DNA of 64,000 bases from Cryomorphaceae bacterium. Its GTDB lineage: Bacteria > Bacteroidota > Bacteroidia > Flavobacteriales > Flavobacteriaceae. Below are positions 20,727-29,166 of this stretch, piece by piece; positions within the stretch are counted from its first letter, which is position 1; every line of letters starts with the position of its first letter. The translations under genes and the position numbers were made by a program. The stretch covers positions 17,530-81,529 of the forward strand of contig QOPV01000004.1 of NCBI GenBank assembly GCA_003331265.1, given 5' to 3'. Below the pieces are notes generated by a model. It was not told where the DNA came from. It made no database searches and saw only the letters and a list, made by a program, of their open reading frames with translations.

Positions 20727-21980
20727 TTATGATTTATTAAAAAAAGAGTCAACAAACTCTTTCTTATTAAATAATTGTAAATCTTCTAAACCTTCACCAA
20801 TCCCAATAAATTTAATTGGAATTTTAAACTGATCCGAGATTCCCAAAACGACACCACCTTTTGCTGTTCCATCTAGCTTTGTTACTGCCAAGGCATTAAT
20901 TTCAGTAACATTCATAAATTGTTTTGCCTGTTCAAATGCATTCTGACCAGTAGAACCATCAATAACCAACAATACCTCTTGCGGAGAGTCTATATTTTTC
21001 TTTTGTAAAACCCTTTTAATCTTACTTAATTCGTTCATTAAATTTGTTTTGTTGTGCAATCTACCGGCTGTATCAATCAAAACAACATCAGCTTTTCTAT
21101 TAATAGCTGATTCTAAAGTATCAAAAGCTACAGACGCAGGATCACTTCCCATTTCTTGTTTTATAAAATCTACTTCAACTCTATTGGCCCATACTTCTAA
21201 TTGCTCAATGGCAGCGGCTCTAAATGTGTCAGCAGCTCCTATAACAACTTTTAAACCTAAAGATTTATAGTGATGTGCCATTTTTCCAATAGAGGTCGTT
21301 TTTCCAACTCCATTTACACCAACTACTAAAATTACATGAGGTCTGTTTTCTGAGATATTAAATTGATCTTCGTCGTAAGACGAATCAATAATATCCATTA
21401 TTTCTTCTTTGAGTATTAAATCTAATTCATCTGAACTAATATATTTATCCTTAGCTACTCTAATTTCAATTTTATCAATAATTTTTAGAGTAGTTTTAAC
21501 TCCTACATCTGACGTAATTAAAATTTCTTCTAATTTATCTAAAACATCTTCATCAACCTTACTTTTTCCAATAATTGCTTTTGAAATTTTTCCAAAAAAA
21601 GTTGAACTAGTTTTTTTCAATCCCTTGTTGAGAGAATCTTTTTTTTGTTTTGAAAAAAATTTAGAAAAAACTGATTTATTATTTGAATCCAGTTCGTCTA
21701 TAGTTTTAGATCCTTCTACTGTCTTTTCCTCTTCATGAGTAACAACTGGCCCCTCTTTAACAACAACTGGCTCCTCTATAACAACAACTGGCTCCTCCAT
21801 AACAACAACTGGCTCCTCTTTAACTATAACTGGCTCGTCTTTAACAACAACTGGCTCCTCTTTAACAACAACTGGCTCCTCTTTAACAACAACTGGCTTA
21901 TCTTCTTTTATATTTTTACCCTTAACAGATTTTGTTTTATTTTTTTCACCAATACCAAATAGCTTTTTAAAAAAACTCAT
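20727..21980 (-). CDS. ftsY: Signal recognition particle receptor FtsY
   Basis: The C-terminal NG domain has VVGVNGVGKTTSIGKMA, ADTFRAAAIEQL, IDTAGRLHNK and VTKLDGTAKGG, the G1-G4 motifs of SRP GTPases. It docks SRP-ribosome complexes at the membrane. I place the start at the ATG at 21980 (MSFFKKLFG, an amphipathic lead as in other FtsY), because a TATATTTG box and a terminator lie between it and the upstream ATG at 22013. This gives 417 residues. Residues about 28-85 are an acidic linker of eight near-identical heptads of the type PVVVKEE. Confidence 0.95.
   Translation of the reverse strand: MSFFKKLFGIGEKNKTKSVKGKNIKEDKPVVVKEEPVVVKEEPVVVKDEPVIVKEEPVVVMEEPVVVIEEPVVVKEGPVVTHEEEKTVEGSKTIDELDSNNKSVFSKFFSKQKKDSLNKGLKKTSSTFFGKISKAIIGKSKVDEDVLDKLEEILITSDVGVKTTLKIIDKIEIRVAKDKYISSDELDLILKEEIMDIIDSSYDEDQFNISENRPHVILVVGVNGVGKTTSIGKMAHHYKSLGLKVVIGAADTFRAAAIEQLEVWANRVEVDFIKQEMGSDPASVAFDTLESAINRKADVVLIDTAGRLHNKTNLMNELSKIKRVLQKKNIDSPQEVLLVIDGSTGQNAFEQAKQFMNVTEINALAVTKLDGTAKGGVVLGISDQFKIPIKFIGIGEGLEDLQLFNKKEFVDSFFNKS
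21741..21896 (-). repeat. 21-bp tandem repeats in ftsY encoding the PVVVKEE linker
   Basis: About eight 21-bp units encode P-V-V-V-K-E-E with point changes (KDE, VME, VIE, KEG and a final THEE). The DNA units are nearly identical, so the array could grow or shrink by slippage in frame. Confidence 0.9.
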
Positions 21981-21996
21981 ATTATAAATATTATTC

Positions 21997-22004
21997 CAAA
22001 TATA
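21997..22004 (-). promoter_or_regulatory. -7 promoter box of ftsY
   Basis: TATATTTG on the minus strand, 16 bp before the ATG at 21980 and just after the terminator of the upstream operon. The position supports a separate ftsY promoter and the shorter FtsY start. Confidence 0.55.
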
Positions 22005-22011
22005 TGAAAAC

Positions 22012-22037
22012 AAAAAAAGCCACTAAAAAGTGACTTT
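22012..22037 (-). terminator. Intrinsic terminator after the DUF4295 gene
   Basis: Read on the minus strand, AAAGTCACT pairs with AGTGGCTTT (one U-G wobble, 4-nt loop), followed by a run of seven T in total. It ends the ribosomal-protein transcript before ftsY. Confidence 0.8.
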
Positions 22038-22062
22038 AAAATATTTTTTAAAAATTAAATTT

Positions 22063-22215
22063 TTATTTTTTTGACAACCACTCATTGACTTTTTCTGGTG
22101 GCATAATTGATTCTACAAAAATATAAGCACCTGTTTTAGGGCTTTTAACCATCTTGATAGCTTTTGAAAGTCTTTTGGACCCAGTTTGTAATGATGCTAC
22201 GGATTTTTTTGCCAT
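22063..22215 (-). CDS. DUF4295 small basic protein, likely ribosome-associated
   Basis: A 50-residue protein, MAKKSVASLQTGSKRLSKAI followed by a MVKSPKTGAYIFVES core and ending EWLSKK. Translated from the ATG at 22215 to the TAA at 22063-22065. It matches the Bacteroidota-specific DUF4295 family, regularly found directly after rpmB and rpmG as here (9 bp after rpmG). It is strongly basic at the N-terminus, like a ribosomal protein. I recall a proposal that this family is an extra large-subunit protein in Flavobacterium ribosomes but cannot verify it here. Confidence 0.88.
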   Translation of the reverse strand: MAKKSVASLQTGSKRLSKAIKMVKSPKTGAYIFVESIMPPEKVNEWLSKK

Positions 22216-22224
22216 GACCTAAAA

Positions 22225-22407
22225 TTATTTAATTTCTTTATGAATTGTATTTTTTTTCATTATGGGATTAAACTTTTTAATTTCTAATCTATCAGGTGTA
22301 TTTTTTTTATTTTTGGTAGTAACATATCTGGAAGTTCCTGGTAAACCAGAATTTTTGTGTTCAGTGCATTCCAAGATAACTTGTACTCTATTTCCCTTCT
22401 TAGCCAT
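22225..22407 (-). CDS. rpmG: 50S ribosomal protein L33
   Basis: A 60-residue protein, [20 protein letters not shown] at the start and [20 protein letters not shown] in the middle, the normal bL33 pattern. Only one Cys is present (ECTEHK), so this is the zinc-free form that lacks the CxxC pairs. It is in the compact block rpmB-rpmG-DUF4295 with gaps of 2 and 9 bp. Confidence 0.95.
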   Translation of the reverse strand: MAKKGNRVQVILECTEHKNSGLPGTSRYVTTKNKKNTPDRLEIKKFNPIMKKNTIHKEIK

Positions 22408-22409
22408 AA

Positions 22410-22640
22410 TTAAGCTTTATTAATATTAGAATCTTTCAAAACTGCAGAAATACCTTTTTTATTTATGGTTTTTAAAACAGAAGTAGAAACCTTTAATGAA
22501 ATCCATTTACCTTCTTCAGGGATAAAAAACCTTTTTTTAATAAGGTTTGGTTCAAATCTTCTCTTAGTTTTATTCATTGCTTTAGAAACATTATTTCCAA
22601 CTAAAACTTTTTTTCCAGAAATTTCACAAACTTTTGACAT
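22410..22640 (-). CDS. rpmB: 50S ribosomal protein L28
   Basis: From the ATG at 22640 this is 76 residues, [20 protein letters not shown], then [18 protein letters not shown] and a C-terminal [15 protein letters not shown]. These are the bL28 signatures. The longer reading to 22646 would begin at TTG and is rejected. It leads the small ribosomal-protein operon that ends with the terminator at 22012-22037; the gap to cinA upstream is 59 bp, so the operon may extend further upstream. Confidence 0.95.
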   Translation of the reverse strand: MSKVCEISGKKVLVGNNVSKAMNKTKRRFEPNLIKKRFFIPEEGKWISLKVSTSVLKTINKKGISAVLKDSNINKA

Positions 22641-22699
22641 AATCAAGTCTTTTAAACAGGCTGCAAATTAACAACATTTTTGGAGTATTGCCAAATTTT

Positions 22700-23950
22700 T
22701 TAATCTCTAGTTAATAATTCTGAAAATAATAGTTCTAAAGCTTTATTTACAGTCTTATTAATATTTTTCTCTCTATTTTTTCCAAAATTAAATTCAAAAG
22801 ATTTTACATCGTGTGGGGTTGCAATAGAGATAAATATCTTTCCAATTGGTTGGTTAGAATCTCCTTTGGATGGACCCGCATTTCCTGTTGTTGAAATAGC
22901 ATAATCAGTATTCATTTTTTTCTTAATTTCAATAGCCATTTCATTAGCTACATTTGAACTAACAACAGAATACTTTTTAATAGTCTCTGGTTTCACACAC
23001 AATATATTTTTCTTAATCAAAGAACTGTAAGCCACAACACAACCTTTAAAATATTTAGATGCTCCAGCAAAAGATGCGAAACGAGATGCCAACATTCCAC
23101 CAGTTAAACTCTCAGCAAGACTTAAAGTTTGATTAGACTTAATGAGTTTTTTTCCAATTTCACTTTCAATTGGATTGAGAGTTTCATAACCAATTATAAT
23201 ATTTCCTAATATTTTATAAAGATGAGAAATTAAATCATCCATCTTTTCTTCTAAAATAGATTTTTGATTTCCCTTTCCTAATAATCTTAGTCTCACCCGG
23301 CCTAAATTTGGCAAATATGCAAGTTTAAAATTTGTTGGAATATTCGATTCAAAATCTTTTAATTTTTTTGCAATGTAACTTTCTCCTTTTCCGTAAGTAA
23401 TTAAGGTTTTGGTAATTATTACAGGACATTTAAAATCTTTTTGAATTTGTGGAATTATAAAATCTGTAACCATAGATTTCATTTCATATGGAACACCTGG
23501 TAGAGATATAAAAAGAGTATTTTCAGCTTTAATACTCATTCCTGCCGCGGTGCCGTAAAGGTTAGGAATAAGCTTTGCTTTTGATGGTAAAAATGCTTGA
23601 TTTCTATTTAAATCATTAATTGGATTATCAACAAATTTTTTGAAAAGCTTTTCAATATGTCTTAATATCTCAGGGTTATGAACTAATTCATCATCAAAAA
23701 ACTCACAAAATGAATCTTTAGTAATATCATCATTAGTAGGACCTAATCCACCTGTAATTATGGCAATATCACAGTTGTTTTGAGAATCTTTCAAGCTTGA
23801 TAAAATCGCTTTTTTGGAATCGCCAATTGAAACAATTTTTGTAACCTCAATTCCAATTTTAATTAATTCCTTTGAAATAAAAGCAGAGTTTGTATCAATA
23901 ATTTGACCTATTAGAATTTCATCACCAATTGTAATAATATGAGCATTCAT
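22700..23950 (-). CDS. cinA: CinA family protein (nicotinamide-nucleotide amidase-type)
   Basis: The 416-residue protein has the N-terminal MoaB/COG1058 domain (ITIGDEILIGQIIDTNSAFI and ITGGLGPTNDDITKD) and the C-terminal PncC domain (LAESLTGGMLASRFASFAG and ISTTGNAGPSKGDSNQPIGK). The COG1058 part is an ADP-ribose pyrophosphatase in characterised members and PncC deamidates NMN, so the likely role is pyridine-nucleotide recycling. It is complete. It begins 3 bp after the FAH-family gene and belongs to a run exonuclease-FAH-cinA with gaps of 2-3 bp. Confidence 0.93.
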   Translation of the reverse strand: MNAHIITIGDEILIGQIIDTNSAFISKELIKIGIEVTKIVSIGDSKKAILSSLKDSQNNCDIAIITGGLGPTNDDITKDSFCEFFDDELVHNPEILRHIEKLFKKFVDNPINDLNRNQAFLPSKAKLIPNLYGTAAGMSIKAENTLFISLPGVPYEMKSMVTDFIIPQIQKDFKCPVIITKTLITYGKGESYIAKKLKDFESNIPTNFKLAYLPNLGRVRLRLLGKGNQKSILEEKMDDLISHLYKILGNIIIGYETLNPIESEIGKKLIKSNQTLSLAESLTGGMLASRFASFAGASKYFKGCVVAYSSLIKKNILCVKPETIKKYSVVSSNVANEMAIEIKKKMNTDYAISTTGNAGPSKGDSNQPIGKIFISIATPHDVKSFEFNFGKNREKNINKTVNKALELLFSELLTRD

Positions 23951-23953
23951 ACA

Positions 23954-24565
23954 TTATTTAATTTTAATTGAAAAACATTCTCTATCATTTAGAAAACCAA
24001 CTAAATTGTCATTTTCAATAACCTTAGCCACACCAGAGGGGGTTCCAGTAAAAATAACATCTCCAATTTTTAAAGTAAAATATTTAGAAATCTCAGAAAT
24101 TAATTCATCAATATTCCATAACATATTAGAAGTATTTCCTGTTTGAACAATATATCCGTTCTTTTCAAGTTTAAAATCAATATTATTTAAATCCTCTATT
24201 TCATTTTTATTTATCCAATTACCAATCAAAGCTGATCCATCAAAGGCTTTTGACTTCTCCCACGGTAATCCTCTTTTTTTTAAAGTAATTTGAAGGTCTC
24301 TTGCTGTAAAATCAACTCCCAATCCAATTTTGTCGTAATACTTATGAGAAAATTTTGGAGAAATTGACTTTCCAAGTCTGTTTATCTGAACAATCACTTC
24401 GATTTCGTGATGAACGTCATTAGAATAACTTGGAATAAAAAAAGGTTGGTTTTTGTGAATAATTGAAGTCTCGGGTTTAAGAAAAATAACTGGAGAATCT
24501 GGTCTTTCGTTTTCTAACTCAATAATGTGTTCAACATAATTTCTGCCTACACAAATAATTTTCAT
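23954..24565 (-). CDS. Fumarylacetoacetate hydrolase (FAH) family protein
   Basis: This 203-residue protein is a minimal FAH domain. MKIICVGRNYVEHIIELEN leads to FLKPETSII, the metal ligands are visible in HHEIEVIVQINRLGKSI (EIE) and GVDFTARDLQ (Asp), and the C-terminus has GDVIFTGTPSGVAKV. Family members act on beta-diketone or acylpyruvate substrates, e.g. acylpyruvase or oxaloacetate decarboxylase. The short form, about 200 residues, is like YcgM/FAHD1. The substrate cannot be told from sequence alone. Confidence 0.88.
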   Translation of the reverse strand: MKIICVGRNYVEHIIELENERPDSPVIFLKPETSIIHKNQPFFIPSYSNDVHHEIEVIVQINRLGKSISPKFSHKYYDKIGLGVDFTARDLQITLKKRGLPWEKSKAFDGSALIGNWINKNEIEDLNNIDFKLEKNGYIVQTGNTSNMLWNIDELISEISKYFTLKIGDVIFTGTPSGVAKVIENDNLVGFLNDRECFSIKIK

Positions 24566-24567
24566 AA

Positions 24568-25341
24568 TTATAGCTTATTATTTAACTTATTTAACCTCAG
24601 TTGAGTTAAAACTTTTTTTGTATACATTGGGAAATCTGCATTTAATAACCATCCAAAATATCCAGATTCATTTTCTAAAATATAATCTACAGTTTTTCCT
24701 TTGTGTTTTCCAAAAGAAAAACATGGAATATCGTCCTCATTATATTTTATGAAACCTGCCAAATCAACATTTTTTCCTCTTTTTGAAAATTCAGACAAAA
24801 AACTAACATCACTTTTTAAATCATCATACTTATCAATTTGTGATTCTAAAACTTCAAAAGTTGCCATAGTATCAGCTTTTGAAGAATGGGCATTTTGAAG
24901 AGATTTTCCACAATAAAATTGATAAGCAGCGCTCAAGGTTCTTTGTTCCATTTTATGAAAAATAGTCTGAACATCTATTGTTAAAATATTTTCTAAACTA
25001 AAATCTATTTTTGATCTTAAAAGCTCTTCAGCTAACAATGGAATATCAAACTTATTTGAATTAAATCCTGCTAAATCACAATTATGAATCATCGCTTTTA
25101 TATCTGGTGCAATAATCTTAAAATTGGGTTCATTCTTAACAATATCATTTGTAATTCCATGAATATTAGAAGCTTCAGAGGGAATAGGGATCCCTGGATT
25201 TACTAACCAAGTTTTAGATTCTTTATTACCATTTGGAAATACTTTAAGAATTGATATTTCAACAATTCTATCTAACGAAACATTAACTCCGGTAGTTTCT
25301 AAGTCAAAAAAACATATAGGTTTTGAAATTTTTAAATTCAT
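24568..25341 (-). CDS. DnaQ-like 3'-5' exonuclease
   Basis: The 257-residue protein has the DEDDh exonuclease motifs: ICFFDLETTGVNVSLDRIVE (ExoI, Asp/Glu near 14-16), NCDLAGFNSNKFDIPLLAEE (ExoII) and NAHSSKADTMATFEVLE (ExoIII, with His and Asp). The C-terminal 55 residues, SFGKHKGKTVDYILENESGY with FGWLLNADFP, form the extra domain seen in many Bacteroidota exonucleases and in the quorum-type DUF3820 family. It could be a DNA polymerase III epsilon-like proofreader or a repair exonuclease. Confidence 0.9.
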   Translation of the reverse strand: MNLKISKPICFFDLETTGVNVSLDRIVEISILKVFPNGNKESKTWLVNPGIPIPSEASNIHGITNDIVKNEPNFKIIAPDIKAMIHNCDLAGFNSNKFDIPLLAEELLRSKIDFSLENILTIDVQTIFHKMEQRTLSAAYQFYCGKSLQNAHSSKADTMATFEVLESQIDKYDDLKSDVSFLSEFSKRGKNVDLAGFIKYNEDDIPCFSFGKHKGKTVDYILENESGYFGWLLNADFPMYTKKVLTQLRLNKLNNKL

Positions 25342-25371
25342 TTATTTATATATCATTTGCTGATTTAAAAA

Positions 25372-26637
25372 TTAAATAGACATACTAGACTCCCAGTTCT
25401 CAATTAAATCTTTAATTCTTTTTATAAACATTCCTCCCATTGCACCATTAACAATTCTGTGATCAAAACTATGAGATAAAATAATTTTGTTTCTAATACC
25501 AATAAAATCCCCATGATTAGTTTCAATTACTGAGGGTGACTTTCTAATTGCTCCAAAAGCTAAAATACCTACTTGAGGCTGATTAATAATTGGTGTTCCC
25601 ATTAAGGTTTCAAAAACACCTACATTACTAATAGTATAAGTTCCACCATTTACCTCCTCAGGCTCTAATTGACCACTTCTTGACCTAGTAGCTAAATCAT
25701 TAACTTTTTTTACTAGACCTGTTAAACTTAATTGATCAGCATTCTTAATAACAGGAACTATTAGGCTTCCATCTGATAAAGCAGTAGCCATTCCTATATT
25801 TATATCTTTTTTCTTAATTACGTTGTATTTATCCAAACTAGAATTTAGAATAGGAAACTCTTTTAAAACTTGAGCAACTAACATAATAAAAATAGGAGTG
25901 AATGTAATCTTTTCACCCTCCCGATCATTGAATATTTTTTTATTCTTTTCTCTCCAATTCCATATTTTAGTAATATCTGCTTCAATAAAGGCTTGGACAT
26001 GAGCTGACTCTTTTTGACTATGCATCATATGATCCGAAATCAACTTTTCCATTCTACTCATTTCATAAACACCATCAGAATTTTTTTCAACAAAATCAGT
26101 TCTATCTATATTCAGAACATTTGATTCATCACCATTTCTTTGAGATAAATAATATAATAAATCATTTTTTGTAACTCTACCATTTTTTCCAGTACCCTTA
26201 ATTTTTTCTAAATCTGATTCAATTAATCCTTCTTTTTTTGCAATATTCCTAACTAATGGTGAATAACTTTTATTATTTGAATATTCTTTTGGAACTTCTA
26301 TAATTTTCTTTGCGTTTGAAATTAAAATTTTTGTTTCATCTTTGATAGATTCTGTTTTCTTAGCCTTATCTAAATTTATTTCTTCCTTTATTAGATTATC
26401 GGTTTCAATAATAGCTAATGGGTGTCCAACCTTAACAACATCATTAACTTTACATAATTTTTCAATTAAGACTCCGGAAACATCACTTGGCACCTCTGAA
26501 TCAACTTTATCAGTAGCAATTTCAACAACAAGATCATCAACATTAATTTTATCACCAATGTCTTTTAACCAACTAATAACAGTTGCTTCTTCAACACTTT
26601 CTCCCATTTTAGGTAATATAAGTTGAACTTTAGACAT
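25372..26637 (-). CDS. Dihydrolipoamide acyltransferase (E2) of a 2-oxoacid dehydrogenase
   Basis: A 421-residue E2 with one lipoyl domain (lysine in EIATDKVDSEVPS, near residue 44), a peripheral-subunit-binding domain (SYSPLVRNIAKKEGL and GTGKNGRVTKNDLLYYL, about 127-165) and a catalytic domain ending with the active-site LSHSFDHRIVNGAMGG near 398-402. The DHRxxxG motif is intact. Bacteroidota E2s of this shape are annotated as branched-chain or 2-oxoglutarate type; sequence alone does not settle which. E1 and E3 genes are not adjacent. Confidence 0.9.
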   Translation of the reverse strand: MSKVQLILPKMGESVEEATVISWLKDIGDKINVDDLVVEIATDKVDSEVPSDVSGVLIEKLCKVNDVVKVGHPLAIIETDNLIKEEINLDKAKKTESIKDETKILISNAKKIIEVPKEYSNNKSYSPLVRNIAKKEGLIESDLEKIKGTGKNGRVTKNDLLYYLSQRNGDESNVLNIDRTDFVEKNSDGVYEMSRMEKLISDHMMHSQKESAHVQAFIEADITKIWNWREKNKKIFNDREGEKITFTPIFIMLVAQVLKEFPILNSSLDKYNVIKKKDINIGMATALSDGSLIVPVIKNADQLSLTGLVKKVNDLATRSRSGQLEPEEVNGGTYTISNVGVFETLMGTPIINQPQVGILAFGAIRKSPSVIETNHGDFIGIRNKIILSHSFDHRIVNGAMGGMFIKRIKDLIENWESSMSI

Positions 26638-26680
26638 TATATTATTTTTTTAATTTTTTATAAAAATATCAAATAATAAA

Positions 26681-27304
26681 CTAAGAAATATTTTTAATTG
26701 AATTTTCAAAAGGAATTCTTTTGATGATACTTCTACCTAAGGTGACTTCATCCGTAAATTCTAACTCGTTTCCAACAGAAACTCCTCTGGCAATTGTAGT
26801 TATTTTAATTTCCGAATCTTCTAGTTGCTTATAAATATAAAAATTAGTTGTATCCCCTTCCATTGTAGCGCTTAAGGCAAAAATTAGTTCAGAAATGTGA
26901 TCTGAATTTACTTTTTTAATCAAAGAAGAAATATTTAGTTGATTTGGACCAATTCCCTCAACTGGAGATATCTTTCCTCCTAAAACATGATAAATACCAT
27001 TAAATTGACCTGTACTTTCAATAGCCATAACATCTCGAATATCCTCTACAACACAAATAATTGATTTATTTCTTTTATTATTTGAACAAATTTCACACAG
27101 TTTATTGTCTGAAATATTATGACAACTTTCACATAAAATAACATTATCTATCAATTCAATTAGTGAGCTCGTTAAATCTTTAGTTTGAGAATTAGGTTGC
27201 TGTAATAAAAATAAAACTAAACGCAATGCTGTTCTTTTACCAATTCCAGGTAATTGAGACATTTCACTTACTGCGTGCTCAAGTAATTTTGAAGAAAAAT
27301 TCAT
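26681..27304 (-). CDS. recR: Recombination protein RecR
   Basis: The 207-residue protein has the helix-hairpin-helix lead ([20 protein letters not shown]), the four-Cys zinc finger [16 protein letters not shown] (about 57-72), a Toprim domain ([16 protein letters not shown] and [16 protein letters not shown]) and the C-terminal ATP-binding-like motif. The RecFOR pathway uses RecR to load RecA on gaps. The length is normal (about 200). It is divergent from the symporter gene with a 65-bp gap; a TATATTTA close to the -7 consensus lies just before its start. Confidence 0.96.
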   Translation of the reverse strand: MNFSSKLLEHAVSEMSQLPGIGKRTALRLVLFLLQQPNSQTKDLTSSLIELIDNVILCESCHNISDNKLCEICSNNKRNKSIICVVEDIRDVMAIESTGQFNGIYHVLGGKISPVEGIGPNQLNISSLIKKVNSDHISELIFALSATMEGDTTNFYIYKQLEDSEIKITTIARGVSVGNELEFTDEVTLGRSIIKRIPFENSIKNIS

Positions 27305-27346
27305 TTTATAAATATACCACTACATTTTATAAGAACCATAAATTAG

Positions 27347-27354
27347 TATATTTG
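27347..27354 (+). promoter_or_regulatory. -7 promoter box of the symporter gene
   Basis: TATATTTG, exact consensus, 15 bp before the ATG at 27370. It supports the 27370 start over a longer frame that begins inside recR. Confidence 0.5.
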
Positions 27355-27369
27355 ATTAACGACTTCAAA

Positions 27370-28827
27370 ATGAGTTCATCAATTATTCTTACGGTCATTT
27401 TTCTGTACTTTTTGGGGCTTTTTATTATTTCTAATTTAACAACAGGCAACGACGATAATCAAACTTTTTTTTCTGCAAATAAAGAATCTCCCTGGTATTT
27501 AGTTGCTTTTGGAATGGTAGGAGCATCTCTTTCCGGAATAACTTTTATTTCTGTACCAGGAGACATTGGCTCTACCCAATTTACGTACTTTCAAGTTGTA
27601 CTTGGTTATCTGTTTGGATACTTTGTAGTTGCCTTACTTCTATTACCTATTTATTACAAATTAAACCTAACTTCTATTTATGAATATTTGAAGGTTCGTT
27701 TTGGCAAAGTAAGTCATAAAACCGGAGCATTTTTCTTTTTTCTTTCAAGAATAACAGGAGCATCTTTTAGATTGTATTTAGTTGCTATAGTACTACAACA
27801 GTTTGTTTTTAATGAATTAAATATTCCATTCGAAATAACTGTTGTACTTTCTGTATTACTTATATGGATATATACATTTAGAGGTGGTATTAAAACAATC
27901 GTTTGGACTGATACATTACAAACTAGCTTTATGATCGTTTCAGTTATTTTATCTATTTATTTAATTAATCAAAGTTTAAACTGGACATTTATTGACTTTA
28001 TAAATTCTGATGAACTTAAGACTTACTCAAATTTTCTTGTAACTGATAGTTTTTTAGAAAAAAATTATTTTTTAAAATCTTTTATCGGAGGAATGTTTAT
28101 TACAATTTGCATGACAGGATTGGATCAAGATATGATGCAGAAAAATCTGACCTGTAAATCATTGAAAGAAGCTCAAAAAAATATGATTGTTTTTAGTATA
28201 GTCTTAGTTGTTGTAACATTCATATTTTTATTATTAGGAGCACTTTTATTCATATATTCAGAAAAATTTGGCATTATGATTCCTAAACTTAATGGTTCCA
28301 CTAATACAGATTTATTGTTTCCTGAAATTGCCTTAAATAGTAATCTAGGAAATTTAATAGGGATAACTTTTTTATTAGGACTAATAGCAGCAGCATATAG
28401 TAGCGCAGACAGTGCTTTAACTTCACTAACTACATCATATTGTGTAGATATTATTGATATAAAAGACAAAACCCAAGAATACCAAACTAAAATAAGAAAA
28501 AGAGCTCATCTGGTTATGAGTTCAATTCTAGTTTTAGTCATAATAATTTTTGATAATTACTTGAACAGGAGTGTAATTGATGGTCTTTTAGTTTTGGCTG
28601 GTTACACTTACGGTCCACTACTTGGATTATTTTCATTTGGTATTTTCACTAATTATAAAGTAAATGATCAATATGTTTGGATAGTGACGATTTTTTCAGT
28701 CATATTGGTATCCTTTTTAGCTAATTTAGATCCTAGTTATTTAGGTGGGTATAAAATTGGATACGAATTACTACCAATTAATGGTTTAATAACTTTTTTA
28801 GGATTAATACTGATTCGTAGAAAGTAA
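27370..28827 (+). CDS. Sodium:solute symporter (SSS family)
   Basis: From the ATG at 27370 the protein is 485 residues with about 13 hydrophobic segments. Family features include GASLSGITFISVPGDIGSTQ in the unwound TM1 region, FRGGIKTIVWTDTLQ, TGLDQDMMQKNLTCKS and the sodium-site region LIAAAYSSADSALTSLTTSY near residue 338-357. The substrate cannot be deduced; Bacteroidota members are variously annotated for sugars, amino acids or sialic acid. The frame is open 144 bp further upstream, but that part overlaps recR and the promoter box, so I reject it. Its 3' end overlaps the convergent CoA-binding protein gene by 24 bp. Confidence 0.9.
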   Translation: MSSSIILTVIFLYFLGLFIISNLTTGNDDNQTFFSANKESPWYLVAFGMVGASLSGITFISVPGDIGSTQFTYFQVVLGYLFGYFVVALLLLPIYYKLNLTSIYEYLKVRFGKVSHKTGAFFFFLSRITGASFRLYLVAIVLQQFVFNELNIPFEITVVLSVLLIWIYTFRGGIKTIVWTDTLQTSFMIVSVILSIYLINQSLNWTFIDFINSDELKTYSNFLVTDSFLEKNYFLKSFIGGMFITICMTGLDQDMMQKNLTCKSLKEAQKNMIVFSIVLVVVTFIFLLLGALLFIYSEKFGIMIPKLNGSTNTDLLFPEIALNSNLGNLIGITFLLGLIAAAYSSADSALTSLTTSYCVDIIDIKDKTQEYQTKIRKRAHLVMSSILVLVIIIFDNYLNRSVIDGLLVLAGYTYGPLLGLFSFGIFTNYKVNDQYVWIVTIFSVILVSFLANLDPSYLGGYKIGYELLPINGLITFLGLILIRRK

Positions 28828-29166
28828 AACTAAAGTACACGCCTCAATATATTTTATTGAGTTTTTATCCAAAATTCTATATAAATCAAGGTTTTCGGTT
28901 CCAGGATTAAAAATAACTCTTTTGGGTTTTAAGGAAATTATAAAATCATAATATTCTTTTTGTCTAAACTTGTTTAAGTATAATGTTACGGTGTGAACAT
29001 TATCTAAATTTATTATTTTATTTTCAATAACAACTTTACCTATTTTTCCAGCTTTAGATCCAAGCGCTGTTACTTGAAAATTATTTAGCAATAATTTTTT
29101 TACTGCAATATTTGAATATCTATCAGGGTTTAATGAAGCTCCTAACACTAAAGTTTTTTTTACCAT
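28804..29166 (-). CDS. CoA-binding domain protein
   Basis: From the ATG at 29166 this is a 120-residue Rossmann-fold protein: KKTLVLGASLNPDRYSNIAV at the N-terminus, then VTALGSKAGKIGKVVIENKI and PKRVIFNPGTENLDLYRIL. This is the CoA_binding_2 family (COG1832). The family is widespread and its function is unsettled. It overlaps the fabH stop by 7 bp (ATGGTAA), so the two are probably translated from one message. The earlier ATG at 29187 lies further inside fabH and is less likely. Confidence 0.8.
   Translation of the reverse strand: MVKKTLVLGASLNPDRYSNIAVKKLLLNNFQVTALGSKAGKIGKVVIENKIINLDNVHTVTLYLNKFRQKEYYDFIISLKPKRVIFNPGTENLDLYRILDKNSIKYIEACTLVLLSTNQY

Noticed and set aside
21741..21896. CRISPR-like tandem array
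   Set aside because: Units are contiguous without spacers and keep the FtsY reading frame, so it is a coding repeat.
21735..21962. Plus-strand frame rich in Trp and Asn opposite the ftsY repeat
   Set aside because: It is the reverse reading of the 21-bp repeats and has no independent support.
27226..27369. Upstream extension of the symporter frame
   Set aside because: It overlaps recR and the TATATTTG box; the ATG at 27370 begins a normal SSS N-terminus.
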